Positions 1 to 11,722 of a DNA stretch of 64,000 bases are shown here, one piece after another. The position numbers were made by a program, and so were the translations under genes. The stretch lies in NCBI GenBank assembly GCA_948099385.1, contig CANUEZ040000165.1, positions 6,522,501 to 6,586,500 of the forward strand, given 5' to 3'. Numbering within the stretch: the first letter of the stretch is position 1; every line of letters starts with the position of its first letter. The notes under the pieces are model-generated. The model had not been told where the DNA came from, did not search any database, and saw nothing but the letters and a program-made list of their open reading frames with translations. This DNA comes from Fasciola hepatica (lineage: Eukaryota > Platyhelminthes > Trematoda > Plagiorchiida > Fasciolidae).

Positions 1-1281
1 GTTAAGGGAAGTGACCAGAGATAATGGGTGCATGGGAGGGTGGGATGATATGGGAATGGAGCTAAAAATTGTACGGAAGTAGGAGCTGAATGCCTCGGCT
101 ACTTGGCTAGGGGAAGTGATTGGAGATCCGGCACTATCTTTGAGAGCTAATGGCGTCGAAGCTGTGCCCCTTAGACGGCTCATGTACTGAAAGAAAAATG
201 CCTTATTGGTCCGTGCTCGATCAAGTACAGATCGTTCGACTGCATTCTGATAGGACCTAATCTTGTCTTTGCATATGTTCCTTATGATCCTGAAGTCTTT
301 TGCATCACGGGCAAGGCCTGTGGCTTTATATCTAGCAAAGAGGCTTGCGCGTTCGTCTAGAATGCGCCTAATGGGGCGAGAGAGGGGTCGCTTAGCGGTC
401 TGTGGGCGACGAATTCTGTGAACAAAATGCCTATCAGCTAAGGAGATTAACTCTCAGAGATTCTCTGCCATTTCATCCGCAGAGTTACCTGGGTTAGTTA
501 AATTTAGCTGGGGGCGAAAAAATGCACAGACTTGGTCAAAATTGGTCCTTTTGAAGGATCTCAAAATTTTAGTTTCTGACGGAAGAGGAGGCCGTTTCAC
601 GATATAATCGAATCCAATGAGAATGTGATCACTTTTGCCGAGGGGCGGCAAGTAATGCACCACATCTATTAGGAACCGATCATTGGTGGTGACCAGGTCT
701 AGTAGGGACGGGGCATGTCCTGTGCGATATCTAGTCGGATCTCTTACGTTCTGCATCCATGAGTTTTTCAGTACGAGATCAAGGAGGGGTTTACCGAAAG
801 TGATATCCGGGGCATCAGCTCTTTGCCAGTTTGTACTGGGAGAGTTGAAGTCACCAGTGACTAACAGATGGGTGAAGTCTGTATAGCTTTTCAGGGAGCC
901 TAATAAGTTTATGAGACCAAGGCTGTCAGTTGAATTGCATGCGGGAGGACGGTAGACAACACCAAGCAATAGGGTATCTGTCCTAGAGAGGTTAAACACG
1001 GCCCACAAACAATCAATACATGAAAAGGTTGGGGTTGTCAGTAAGGTGGGAGGATTGATCGAATTATCGTAGTATATGATGACCCCGCCGGCACGACCTC
1101 TACTGGAGTCCCGCCTTACTGTGAAGTATCCCGGAATGGATATTTCGGCATCAAGTATGTCAGGGGTGAGCCAGGTTTCTGTGAGGGCTATGATCTGAGG
1201 CTGTTTATCCACTGCAAGCTGCCGAAGCTCCGGGATCTTATTCAACACACTCAGGCAATTGCTGTAAAAACACTTGAGCAC
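1..1281 (-). pseudogene. LINE ORF2, endonuclease and linker, one stop, truncated by window
   Basis: The frame encodes an apurinic-type endonuclease: LTETWL, YRPPAC, TGDFNSPSTNW with the catalytic Asp-Asn pair, LLDLVTTND and the SDH motif (GKSDHILIG). Reading continues in the same frame through TGA at 451-453 into the linker that precedes RT (ADRHFVHRIRR to the window edge), so the element carries a single nonsense codon in this part. No ATG opens the frame; the first near-cognate start is GTG inside the end of ORF1, so ORF2 would need reinitiation or frameshifting, or the ATG is lost. The RT domain lies outside the window. Confidence 0.75.
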
Positions 1282-2561
1282 ATGCTCAGGAGTTGTTGCA
1301 GAATCGCGAGAGGCAGCTGGTTTTGGGTTTGAGGAGGGGGAAAGAGGGGGATTTGAGGATGGAAAGGAGGTCCTGGGAGAGTCGGGGGCTGAAGATATTG
1401 GGGGGCTAGAGGGTAAGCAGACTGCTGGGGGGACCGGTAGGTTTTGACGTCTAGTAACCTGGGGGGTATCAATCCAGGTGGACGGTCTACATCCTTCGGT
1501 CTCCGAAAAGGGTGGGCTGCTTTTTGTGGTTTGCCCTTCTGCGCACTGCTTGATGCCCTATTCTGAGTTCTCTTGTTGGTGAGCTTATTTTTCATGACAG
1601 CACCAGATATATTGTCTGGTGCTTTAACCTCCTCACCGCTTCTTTCAGTAGAAACAGGTTTCAGGTTCATGTCTGGGCTCAAGGATGAGTGAGTCTCGTC
1701 CGTTGAAACAGTCTTGTTGGCTATGTTGGGGCCTGGGATACTTTTCGTAGGCGACCGATGTTTAGTGGCACTAGGCCGACTACTGGGAGTACTTTCGGCG
1801 ACGGGAAATGGTGTCAGTAGGGAAGCGAGGGATAGTGGGCATGCATCTCGGTCCTCAAGGCGAGTTACCTGGACAACTGGCAGCACTCTGAGCTTAGGAT
1901 CGGCTTTTTGTGGAATTTTTGGCTTAGCCTTCTCACTGCGGAGCCTCAGATGAAGTGGCTTATCAATGGATACGCCCTTGAGCCCTTTAATTTCCTCCTT
2001 GAGCTTTGTGGCCAAGGAAACAATTCGTTTGGCTGCATCTGTGGAACCCATTACAATGAGAATACCGTGAACCCGGTTGGTGCGTTTGGTTACCAACCAA
2101 GTGGACGGACCTTTAAGTGGGAAAGGGAGCTTAAGGCGATTAAACACCTGGGCGTAGGTGTCATGAGGGTGATCAGAACTGAGGAAGCGGCCCCAAAGGA
2201 TGACTCGCTTGGAGCAATTCTCGGTATCTTGTAAAATCTTTGCGGCGTCAAGAATTTGCTGCTCAGAAACTCTACACACCTGATCGGCTGCCTGAGACAC
2301 CGGGAGGGATTTTATTACCAAACTCCTCAGGCTGGTCAGCTCATCCTTAAGGGTAGGGACGGTAGCCCTTAGCTCGGTTATCTCTGCAGTCTGACTTTGG
2401 ACTGCACATTTTAGTGCTTCCGTTGCCAGCGCATTATGAAGGACCGTTTCGTCCGGATTGAGGAGTGAGGCATTGGCCACGGAGGGGGGATCGCACTGCC
2501 TCATGGGGAAAGTAGCCTCATCTGAGCAAGAGGGTATATCAATGGTGAGGGGCATTGACAT
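1251..2561 (-). CDS. LINE ORF1 protein (436 aa, coiled coil plus RRM-like domain)
   Basis: An uninterrupted 436-codon frame begins with ATG (MSMPLTIDIP). Residues about 45-95 form a heptad-like helix rich in Leu, Glu and Ala, a likely coiled coil for trimerisation. Residues about 115-205 (around KRVILWGRF and HGILIVMGS) look like the RRM/C-terminal nucleic-acid-binding module of LINE ORF1 proteins. The rest is basic and then very proline-rich, ending in a PPxPPPQTQ tract. Such proteins coat LINE RNA and chaperone it during target-primed reverse transcription. It overlaps ORF2 by 31 bases. It is the least damaged LINE ORF1 in the window. The function is a family inference. Confidence 0.75.
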   Translation of the reverse strand: MSMPLTIDIPSCSDEATFPMRQCDPPSVANASLLNPDETVLHNALATEALKCAVQSQTAEITELRATVPTLKDELTSLRSLVIKSLPVSQAADQVCRVSEQQILDAAKILQDTENCSKRVILWGRFLSSDHPHDTYAQVFNRLKLPFPLKGPSTWLVTKRTNRVHGILIVMGSTDAAKRIVSLATKLKEEIKGLKGVSIDKPLHLRLRSEKAKPKIPQKADPKLRVLPVVQVTRLEDRDACPLSLASLLTPFPVAESTPSSRPSATKHRSPTKSIPGPNIANKTVSTDETHSSLSPDMNLKPVSTERSGEEVKAPDNISGAVMKNKLTNKRTQNRASSSAQKGKPQKAAHPFRRPKDVDRPPGLIPPRLLDVKTYRSPQQSAYPLAPQYLQPPTLPGPPFHPQIPLFPPPQTQNQLPLAILQQLLSMCSSVFTAIA

Positions 2562-2975
2562 TATTCAGGATCCAGTCAGCACAGATAAAGATAAACCTAA
2601 ATGGAGGGGGACGAGCTGTGTGTTCTAAAAATTTCAAAACAGCTACACTCACCGAGGGAGACGACCGCACCGCTGGTGTACCGCGGTTCAGTTCAGTTCA
2701 GTCTGCACAGGACAGGTAATGGCCAAGGCCAATCGAGCGTCCAGAATTCCTTCGATGGTATGCACACCAGTTATGCACCCACCTCTGCCGAGTATATTTG
2801 ATCGAATTCCCGCTAAAACTGAGAGAGAAACGGAAAACCTCATCGCACATCAACTGCGAGAGACATTATGCATCGTGAGCGCTCACTGAGACAGTATGCA
2901 ATGAGGGAAAAAGTCTGTTTAAGACATACTCCAGAAGGACCACAGTGCTACCCGTCATACATCTAGTTGATATAC

Positions 2976-4511
2976 TCAAGGCTCACTACAAGGAAAGATC
3001 TCGTACCACTTGCGATCTAGGGCAACTTTGAAGGATTGGACTGTCTGCATATGTACCATTTCACCAGGCAGACCGTTCCAACTGTTCACAACTCTGTTGC
3101 TGAAGAAGTGCGATCTAGCCATCAACCTGGATCGGACTTTTATCAACTTCTTTTCATGTCCCATTGTTCTGGAGTCTACGGCCACTTGGAATAGACTATC
3201 TGGTCTAAGGCCAGAAAAGCCCTTCATTACCTTGAACGTTTCTACGAGATCCCCTCGACGTCTCCTCCTTTCCAACGAGAAAAGATTCAGGTCACGGAGT
3301 CTCTGCTCGTAAGTCTTGCTCCTTTGCCCTTCAACCATTCGCGTGGCGAGACGTTTGACTTTCTCGAGGCAGGCGGCTTCCTTTTTGTAGAAGGGTGACC
3401 AAGCCTGCACGCTACCTTCTAAGCGAGGTCGTACTATAGCCATGTAAATAGGTACGAATACCTCGGGCTTGCGGCAAGACAAAGCTGATCGCAGTCTAAA
3501 GAGCTCCCCACGAACCTTTTGTGCAGCAGCGTTGCACTGCTCCGACCATTTGAAGTCACTTTTCATGATGATCCCCAGGTCTTTAACCCTACTGGCTGCC
3601 TCTACGGTGGACAGCCCTTGATCATGAGCGACAGTTACGTTCTCTGTTGCTGTTGACAACAAATGGCTTTTTTGAGCGTTTAGAGGTAAGTCCCATTTGT
3701 GTGCCCAGTTCAGGAAGGTACCTGTTTCCCTGCCCAAGTCCGCCCTACCCTTAGATCCAACAATCCTCACATCATCCGCAAAAATAAAGCTGGGCGATTG
3801 AAGAGTGGATGATAGGTCATTAATAAATAACAAGAATAGGATCGGGCCTAGGACGGATCCTTGAGGTACACCACTGGTGACGTTCGCCAAACTGGAGCAC
3901 CTGTCCCCCACTTTGACGTAAAACGTCCTGTGGGAGAGGAAGTCCTCCAGCCACCTATATACTGGCCCACCCATACTGAAAGTCTCCATCTTGCAAAGCA
4001 AAAGACGACGAGTAACGGAGTCGAACGCCTTGCTAAAGCCGAGGTAGCATACCTCAACTTGCTTACCTTCGTCCAGTCGTCGAGTTACTTCATCTAAGAA
4101 GCACAGGAGATTGGTCAGGCAAGATCTATTTTTCAGGAACCCACGCTGCGCCGGGCTTAGCATGGAGTGCTCCAGCAAGTGCTGGCAGATATGGGCACGA
4201 ATGATCTTCTCCAGGACTTTACACAGCATGCTAGTTAGGCTTACCGGCCTGTAGTTCTGCACATCCGACTTAGGCCCACTCTTATGTATTGCCACGACTG
4301 CCGCGACGTTTTAGTCCTGAGGCAGCTTACTCTGGTCCAACGTGGACCTGTACAGTCTGCATACCGATGGAGCTATGATATCCGCCAACAGCTTGATGAT
4401 AGCTGGATTGATACCATCTGGGCCCGCTGACTTGTGGCTGTTTAATTCCTGTAGGTACTTACGCACGCTTTCCTCTGAGAGACCTAGCTCGTTTAACTGA
4501 GGAGGATGCAC
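2976..4511 (-). pseudogene. A1 reverse transcriptase and C-terminal domain
   Basis: The frame carries RT fingers/palm motifs in order: NYRPVSLTSM, QRGFLKNRSC, LGFSKAFDSV (motif A, Asp of the usual YLDFSKAFD replaced by Gly), SGVPQGSVLGPILFLLFIND (motif B) and FADDVRI (motif C, catalytic Asp pair present). The C-terminal part includes WSPFYKKEAACLEKVKRLATRMVEGQ and FFSNRVVNSWNGLPGEM, the conserved tail of CR1-type ORF2. A TAA at 4311-4313 separates the PDGINPAI segment from the rest in the same frame. The lost motif A Asp would by itself inactivate polymerisation. Confidence 0.85.
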
Positions 4512-4540
4512 CAGAGCCAGATCTACTCGTACCCCACTAT

Positions 4541-5411
4541 CTAACCCATGTACACTACCAAAGTTTCCCTTAAGGCGTCTGCTTTGCCCTGGTCATCAGT
4601 GACAATACCATAGTCTCTAGTGGATAGCGGAACTACGGCGTTTCTTGTTGAGCCTTTAGACTGTACATAGCTGTAGAACTTCTTCGGCTGTCGTCTTACA
4701 GACTGGGCCAATTTGAGCTCAAATTCCAGCTTGGAAGTTCTCAAAAGGCTTACGGTCTCGTTTCTCAGCTTCGTATAGCGGTTCCAGGCTAGCTGACTGC
4801 CGGAAGCTTTGTACTGGTTCCAGGAGCGGTTTCTACGTCCGATGGCCTTGGCTATTGCAGCCTTCCACCACATGAGTTTACCCTCCCCACTCCTCCGTTT
4901 CAAGGGCGCGAATTCTTCCTGTAGGGCAGTCAGGGATCCCTTTGTGACCTGCGAGCGCTCCTCCACAGTAGCCTCCTCTGGCGCGTCCCAGGTCAAACCC
5001 ATCGCCCTATTACGAAGTCTATCTATGTCCATACTACCGAAGTGTCTGACCAGTCTTGAGGCACCTTGGGTTGCCGCATGCATAGGACTATTTTGACACA
5101 CACGTGGTCGCTCTTGCCCAGAGGTGTACAACAATGCAGTCCAGACACGTCGTTGGGGAAGTTCGTTATCGCTAGATCGAGCAAGGATGGAACGCATCCA
5201 GTCTTATATCTAGTAATTTTCCCAATATGCTGGTGTAACGCATTGGCATGCAGCCATTCTGGGTAGGTTCACTCCCCCGATCCCGGGACGCAGACCTCAG
5301 CCTTCCAGTCGACGTGCGGAAGATTGAAGTCACCCACTATGAGCGTCTTTTGTGCATCCTTACCTAGTTCAGTCAAAGTCCGCAGCAAACAAACGTCCTC
5401 TTCGTGGCTAG
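4541..5411 (-). pseudogene. A1 endonuclease C-terminus and linker
   Basis: Reading rightmost first, the stretch holds GDFNLPHVDW, a TGA at about 5268, the LLDLAITN/GKSDHV region spread over more than one frame, and a linker (EEFAPLKRRSGEGKLMWWK, KKFYSYVQSK). A frame change separates it from the RT segment around 4512-4545. The same sequence with other lesions recurs in both arms of the inverted duplication at 18145-26125. The BEL insertion point is 5411/5412. Confidence 0.75.
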
Positions 5412-5788
5412 TGTAACAGCCGGTCGTGGAAAATCCCCCTTTTTCCCTCGCGATTCAGTGTTTTTCCCAACATCACTCATTTCCATACACTATTGACTTG
5501 TCTTTACGAACTGGTTGTTTTTCTGGACCAATTGTTGTTTGTTCGCGCCCAGAGCGCTACTTTGGCACATCCTTGTTCAGGACCTGCGTGACGCACGTGC
5601 TGTCTGCTCACACGCTGCCATTCGGTTTATCGTTGTTGAGTCCTTGTGATCGTATTATTGAGGTTTGTATATTGTTTATGTCATTGCTTATTGTAATAAT
5701 CTAGTATCGTAGAATATCACGGATAATCGTCTTTTGATTTCGGGATCCGTTGCGAATTTGGCAACGCATTGCTCAAACGTTCGTAACA
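5412..5788 (+). repeat. BEL element 5' LTR
   Basis: The 377-base repeat begins TGTAACAGCCGG and ends GTTCGTAACA, giving TG...CA ends. It should contain promoter and polyadenylation signals, but no clear TATA box is obvious to me. Seventeen bases separate it from the first ATG-led frame; I did not recognise a convincing tRNA primer-binding site just after it. Confidence 0.95.
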
Positions 5789-5805
5789 ATACTCAATAGA
5801 TCTAT

Positions 5806-7876
5806 TTGGAACGAGAAAAAACACGCAAAATGCCAAGAAAAGGATCAAAAGCAGTCGAATCCGGACAGGAAGTAATACGGCAAGTCTCTGGGGAGGTTTT
5901 GGGTACATATGATTCTTTAGTTAATGCTAGATCGCCTAGTCCCGTCAGTGCTAGTTCATGTGTTATTGAAAACAATATTGATCGTAAGGGTGTCGATCTA
6001 TATAAGCTGAGAATACTAGAACTAGAGCAACAGTTACTTTCGGCTAGACTACAGGCGCAGGAAGCAGAGAAGTGTACACAGAAACAGCGAGAGCATGAGA
6101 CCAGTGACTTCGACACTTCCGATAGGTTAGGGTGCAATAAGGTAGGGAACCCGCACGCCGGTCGCCGACTACAAACCACCATCGATCGATCTGCCTAGAG
6201 TGGAGTTAACGGTTTTTGACGGGCGAGCTGAGCAATACTGCAAGTTTGTCAAACAGTTCGAGACGTTCGTTGAAAATAAGGTAACCGACCCTGGGCAAAG
6301 GCTTCTTTACCTTACTCACTACTGCCGAGGCCGAGCAAGAGAAGCTATCGACGGGTGCACCGTGCTCGACCCAGAACAAGGCTACACAAGGGCAAGAAAG
6401 ATTCTAAGGGACTTGTTTGGCCAACCTTTCAAAGTGGCCCGTAACCTAATAGAGGGCGTGATGGCAGAAGCAAAGAGAACCAAGGGCGACGTCTACACCA
6501 TGGCCGACCTGGTGATCAAGATGCAGAACTGTTCAATAGCCCTCGACCATTTAGGTTACAGGGCTGACCTAGACGCCATGCACACTTTGGAAGGCATAGT
6601 CCGTCACCTCTCTCCCGAACTACAGGGTCGGTGGGCGGAAGAAGCAGAACGGATAAGCCGAAGCGACAGAGAAGCCAACTTCGAAGACCTGACCGAATAC
6701 TTGGACAGGCAAACAAAGATAGCTGACAGCAGGTTCGGCCGACTCATCCGGGACAGCAACCGAGCAAACAAGCCCAGTACTAGCCAAGTCCAAACCCCTG
6801 TACGGGAACATCCAAAGTACCAGCCTTGGACCAATACACATGTCATTTCACGAGATGCTACGGCGAAACCAAATTGCAGATCCTGTGGTACTAGCCATGG
6901 CCTACCAGAATGCCCCAAGTTCGGCAACGCCACAATAGACGAACGGTGGGGAATGGCGAGGATGGCAGGAGCATGTTTTATCTGTCTCAACACCACGCAC
7001 CGGGCAGCAGCCTGTAGAACAAGGAATCGATGTGGTTACGAGAGCTGCACGGGCAGACACCATCGGCTGCTGCATCAGGCGAGAGTAACCATATCCGAGG
7101 CGAGTACCAAACCCAGCGTGATTTGTTCAACTTCACAATCTGCCAGTAAACCGGTACGTTTAGGCGTAGTGGCCGTGGGAGTAGTGACTCCGACTGGGAT
7201 AGTCAAGGCGTTGGCTTTCGTTGATAGTGGATCCGACACCACTTTAGTGAAAGAGCGGTTTGCCGACAAACACCAACTGGCTAAAGGTGCGACGTCGTTA
7301 GCGGTGAGCACGGCGGGCGGAACACAGGTAATGACTGCCGGTAGATTAAGGCTGAAACTCATCTCTCTAGACACTAACGAGGAAATTGAACCAACGGAGG
7401 CATTCACGTTAGCGGATCTCCCCATGCGAGCACCAAGGTCGGCGAACGCAATCTTGACTCGGTGGCCCCACCTGCAGGATGTAACCGTTGGGGACTGGGA
7501 AGATGATGAAGTGGATCTCCTCATCGGCTGCGACGTGCCAGAGGCGCATTGGGTGCTTGACCAGAGAGTGGGCGACCGCCAGGCACCTTATGCCGTACGC
7601 ACGGTTTTGGGATGGATGTTATACGGTCCAGTAGGGGTACGCGGTTCCGTGAATTACTTATCCGCCGAAACGGACCGCATAGAGTGTCATCTGCAACGGC
7701 TGTATGAAAAGGAGTTTCATGACATTGGAGACAAAAGCCCGACGTTGTCTCAAGAGGATCACTTCGCTCTACAAACGGTGCGGCAGGGCACCAGAGGCCT
7801 CAAAAAACAGTTCGAGGTTCCCCTCCCATGGCGCACACCGGTCGACCCGTGGACTGACAACAGAAATTATGTTCTC
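5806..7876 (+). pseudogene. BEL Gag and protease region (one frame change)
   Basis: The first frame (5806-6198) is a basic/helical N-terminus with a coiled-coil segment (LELEQQLLSARLQAQEAEK). The Gag core resumes in the next frame with LPRVELTVFDG from about 6190, matching the DUF1759 BEL Gag (FDGRAEQYCKFVKQF). Cysteine-rich zinc-knuckle motifs follow (CRSCGTSHGLPEC; CFICLNTTHRAAAC; CGYESCTGRHH). The aspartic protease (DUF1758 type) carries FVDSGSDTTLV with the catalytic DSG. The frame ends at TAA 7877-7879 after NYVL. The single base-level frame change near 6160-6180 breaks Gag. Confidence 0.85.
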
Positions 7877-7879
7877 TAA

Positions 7880-10800
7880 CGATTACTACGACTAAAAGAA
7901 CGCTTCGTTCGAGACCAGAATCTGTGGGAACGATACGCGGATTTGATGAAGCGAAACGAGACCCTCGGTTACGTTGAAAAGGTGCCTGTTAACACCGACA
8001 GCACAAGGGGTATCTGGTATCTTCCTCACCATCCGGTTATCAACCCTAAGAAACCCAATAAACTGCGCGTGGTTTTCGACTGTGCGGCCAAGTTCCAGGG
8101 CAAGTCGTTAAACGATCGCCTACTACAGGGGCCTGACTGGACCACTCCACTGATCGATGTTTTGTGCCGTTTCAGAGTGGGTAAAGTGGCTTTGTCTGCT
8201 GACATTAGGGAAATGTTCCATCAGGTGAAGATTCCGGTAGGAGAACGAGATGCTTTGCGTTTCCTGTGGTGGGAAGGGAGCGACCGGGACAACGCAGTGG
8301 TGAATTATAGGATGACCGTCCACCCCTTCGGAGCCATATCGTCACCATTTTGTGCCAACTACGCCCTCCGAGAATCAGCGAACAAACATGGCGATCTAGT
8401 ACATCGGACGGTGGTAGAAAGCGTCAGCAGGAACTTCTACGTCGACGACTACCTTGGGTCATTCGATGATGTGGAATCAGCTCTAGAGCAGTTCAGGGGT
8501 CTGACGAGATTGCTGGAAGAGGGCGGCTTCCATCTAACTAAATGGATGTCGAACGCTTCAGAAGTGCTGAAGGTCATCCCGTATCACGAAAAGGCCGAAA
8601 GGGTAAGAGATTTGGACGGCTCTCCACTTCCTATCGAGCGCACCCTAGGGATACAATGGGACGCGGAAACGGACGATTTTGTTTTCGAACTAAACGTTCC
8701 CGAGCTGCCAATAACCCGTCGTGGTATACTATCTGCCGTCTCAAGTTTGTTCAACCCGCTCGGTTTCGTCTCACCATGGCTGCTACCCGGAAAGATCTTG
8801 CTGCAGCGGCTGTGCCGTAAGAAAGTTGATTGGGACCAGTCACTGGACCGAGGGGACCGGCTGGGCTGGAAAGAATTTTTGAACACCTTGAAGAAATTAA
8901 GGGACATAAGAATCCCACGATGTTTGACTCCTGGTCATACGACACGGACTGGAGAACTACATGCCTTTTCCGATGCATCCGAAGTCGGTTATGGAGCTGT
9001 GGTGTACGGACGATGGTGCGCAGGAGATGGACAATATACCACGAGGATCCTGTTCGCCAAAGCCCGCGTTGCTCCACTGAAGTCGGTCTCAATCCCACGC
9101 CTTGAACTCAGCGCAGCCGTGTTGGCAGTCAGGGTGGTGCAAGCTGTGAAGAGATGTTTCGATCTCTACATTTGGTCGGTGAGCTTCTGGACGGATTCAA
9201 CGATAGTACTTTACTACATTACCAACGTTCGGAGCCGGTTTAGTACTTTCGTTGCTAACCGGCTCACGATTATCCACGATGAATCAGCCACGCACCAGGG
9301 GAGTCATGTCAGGTCTGGCGATAATCCGGCCGACCTGTGCTCCCGAGGTGCGAACAACTTCAGGCAACTGGGCACGTGGACGAGAGGGCCAAACTTCCTG
9401 CAATTGCCCAAACAGGACTGGCCCGTGTTCGAATTAAAACCCCCTACGGAATTGGAACTGGAGATCAAAGGCGTAGTGATAGCAACCAACGTCGTCAAAG
9501 CGTCGTCCATTCTATCGCGACCGGTCAGGTTTTCTTCCTGGATGAAGACGCTTCGTTCGCTAGTTTGGTTAACCAGGTTCAAGAGAAATTTACTAGTCAT
9601 GAAAGGGCTACGGCCCTCGGGTCGGATACGGGTCGGCCCGATAAGTCCCGATGAGCTACAAGCGGCAGAGTACGATATTTTCAGAATGATACAACGCGAG
9701 GCTTTCGCCCGAGAACTCAAGAGGGCGGAAGAAGTGGGGCCGACCAATAAAGACATGCCATCTCCAAGAGGCGAGCTGAAGCGTTTAAACCCCAAACTCA
9801 TCAACGGACTGCTGCGGGTGGATGGTAGGCTGACCAACGCCCACCTGAACTTCGACACAAAGTATCCTATACTGCTGCCTGCGAGACAACCTGTAGTAGA
9901 GCTAATGATTCAACACGTCCACGCCATGGAGGGACATGCCGGGGAAAGTCACGTGACGAGCGTCATCCGAAAGCGTCTTTGGTTGTTAAGAGGACGAGAG
10001 ACTGTAAAACGCGTAATCCGACGGTGTGTGCAATGCAGGAGACGCAATGCCACAGCAGGCAAACAACTCATGGCCCCGCTACCAGAATGCAGATTGACTA
10101 CGGGCTGGTGGCCGTTCAGTGACACCGGGTTGGACTATTTCGGGCCATTGTGGATCAAGTGCGGGAAAAGATTAGAAAAGCGATACGGATGTATCATGAT
10201 GTGCATGAAATCACGTGCGGTACACCTAGAAGTCGCACATTCGATGACGACCGATTCGTTTCTACGGGCCTTGCAAAGATTTATCAACCGAAGAGGCGTA
10301 CCGGCCGATATATACTCAGATAATGGATCGAACTTTGTGGGCGCTCACCGGGAATTGCAGCGTTGGCACAAGAACATAAACAGGGACGAACTGCAGAATC
10401 GAACCGTGGCCTACGGCATACGATGGCATTTCAACCCCCCGCAGGCCAGTCACCGAGTCGGCATATGGGAACGCATGATCCGGTCCGCCAGACGGATAGT
10501 GCTGTCAATCATGGAGCAGCAGCCGCCCGACGACGAGACGCTGAACACCGTCATGACTGAGGTGGAGCGAATCCTGAACAACCGTCACCTGGTTCCAGTA
10601 TTGAACGGCGACCCCACCCACCTGGCGCTCACCCCAAACGACTTATTGACGCTAAGGTCGAACGAGGGTTTCCAAGGGCCGGTAAACCTTCGTGGGAGCT
10701 ACCTCCACGGATGGAAGCAAGCGAACTATCTGGCCAAGGTCTTCTGGAGGCGATGGCTACGGGAGTACCTACCGGCTTTGCAGACTCGACAGAAGTGGCT

Positions 10801-11025
10801 GGCCAAAACAAGACCATTCAAAGTTGGGGACGTGGTTATGATCGCCGACGAACGCGCACATTTCAGCGCTGGTCTTTGGGAGTAGTTACGGAAACCATCA
10901 AAAGAACTGACGGAATTATAAGAACGGTGAAGGTGAAGACAGCTAACGGAGTGCTCATTCGTGACATACGCAGTATTAACCTACTCGAGAGCGAAGACGG
11001 AGGAGCTGATAACCCTGAGACCTAG
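7880..11025 (+). pseudogene. BEL Pol: RT, RNase H, integrase
   Basis: Reading continues in the same frame after the TAA at 7877-7879, so one nonsense codon splits Pol. Numbering from the ATG-like start at 7943: RT with YVDD at about 166-169 and HPFGAISSPF; RNase H-like/A17 region (HAFSDASEVGYGA, PRLELSAAVLA); an HHCC zinc module (CVQCRRR); integrase core with Asp about 731, Asp about 793 and Glu about 843; and a DUF5641-like end (FKVGDVVMIADE). The main frame stops at 10885, but the expected tail (VVTETIKRTDGIIRTVKVKTA) is in another frame to 11025, indicating a frameshift near 10855-10865. Confidence 0.9.
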
Positions 11026-11722
11026 TCAACCTTTTTCACACCAGTAATCGAGGTGGATAAAGAAACACCATATATACCACACGGTCTCCGTCAAACACGT
11101 TAAGGTGCTCGCGGTCTTTTCGTTGATATTTCAGAAGGTTCTTTCCGATACGTGGTGATGAATGCGATTCCATTGTACATCTCGATACATACACGCATGC
11201 ACGACGCACTCTACATCCCGTAAACCCATCAAACATGTGACAGTGTTCGTTGTTTTGCTTTTTGTTGACGCTACCGAATGCCTCTTGCATATGTGGAAGT
11301 AGCAGAGCTCAGGTCACACATACATGCCACATTTTGCTCGTTTTCTTGCCACGCGGTCTTTTGTTGACATTGCAGAAAGTCCCTTTGATGTGTAGTCATA
11401 CCTGTGATTTCATTGTAACCCCGGCACACACAAACACGCACACACACACACTCAAGCACGTACATCCAGGACCGTACGGCCCCTCACGAAGACAACGTCT
11501 ATGTGACCACTCACGCCCGCCATCGGTCATTTGGTCTTGTGGAAGATGTAGACTAGCCTCACGTCTATGTATCCAATGGATTAGGTGCGACCAGTAGTAG
11601 AACGTTGACGACGAGCATTAGACGCGCGCACTGACAGCAGGGCCTAGGCAGGTAGGAAGAATCAGTACCTTTATACCGAACCTTTGACTCTGCTAAGGAT
11701 CCAGGAGGATTTTGGTGGGCGG
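11026..11722 (+). other. BEL 3' non-coding region
   Basis: About 700 bases lie between pol and the 3' LTR with no gene. They contain a CA-rich tract (11424-11451) and an imperfect internal duplication: the stretch from GGTCTTTTCGTTGATATTTC (about 11112) resembles that from GGTCTTTTGTTGACATTGC (about 11356). The segment just before the polypurine tract resembles the sequence upstream of the diverged BEL LTR at 32932, so this non-coding part belongs to the family. Confidence 0.7.

Larger units (their letters stand above)
1..2683 (-). mobile_element. CR1/Jockey-like LINE, 5' half (cut by window edge)
   Basis: A minus-strand non-LTR retrotransposon reads 5' UTR, ORF1 and the endonuclease part of ORF2, then leaves the window at base 1 before the reverse transcriptase. 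It sits 5'-end to 3'-tail against the next LINE, whose TTCAG-type tail lies at 2687-2701. Its ORF1 lacks the PHD-like finger of family A and its endonuclease differs from both families A and B, so I treat it as a third LINE lineage. The assignment rests on domain order; exact clade is not determined. Confidence 0.8.
2687..5411 (-). mobile_element. Family A LINE copy A1, 3' half
   Basis: This is the downstream half of a minus-strand CR1-like LINE whose upstream half is at 12100-14070. The BEL element at 5412-12099 separates them inside the endonuclease domain. It contains the endonuclease C-terminus, linker, RT and a 3' UTR of about 290 bases. The 3' end is marked by three TTCAG units on the plus strand (2687-2701), the short tandem tail also seen at 14071-14095, 17813-17822 and 31624-31633. 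Confidence 0.85.

Noticed and set aside
5412..5788. A 92-codon frame repeated in both LTRs as a small gene
   Set aside because: It lies entirely in LTR sequence and is repeated only because the LTRs are identical; no protein features.
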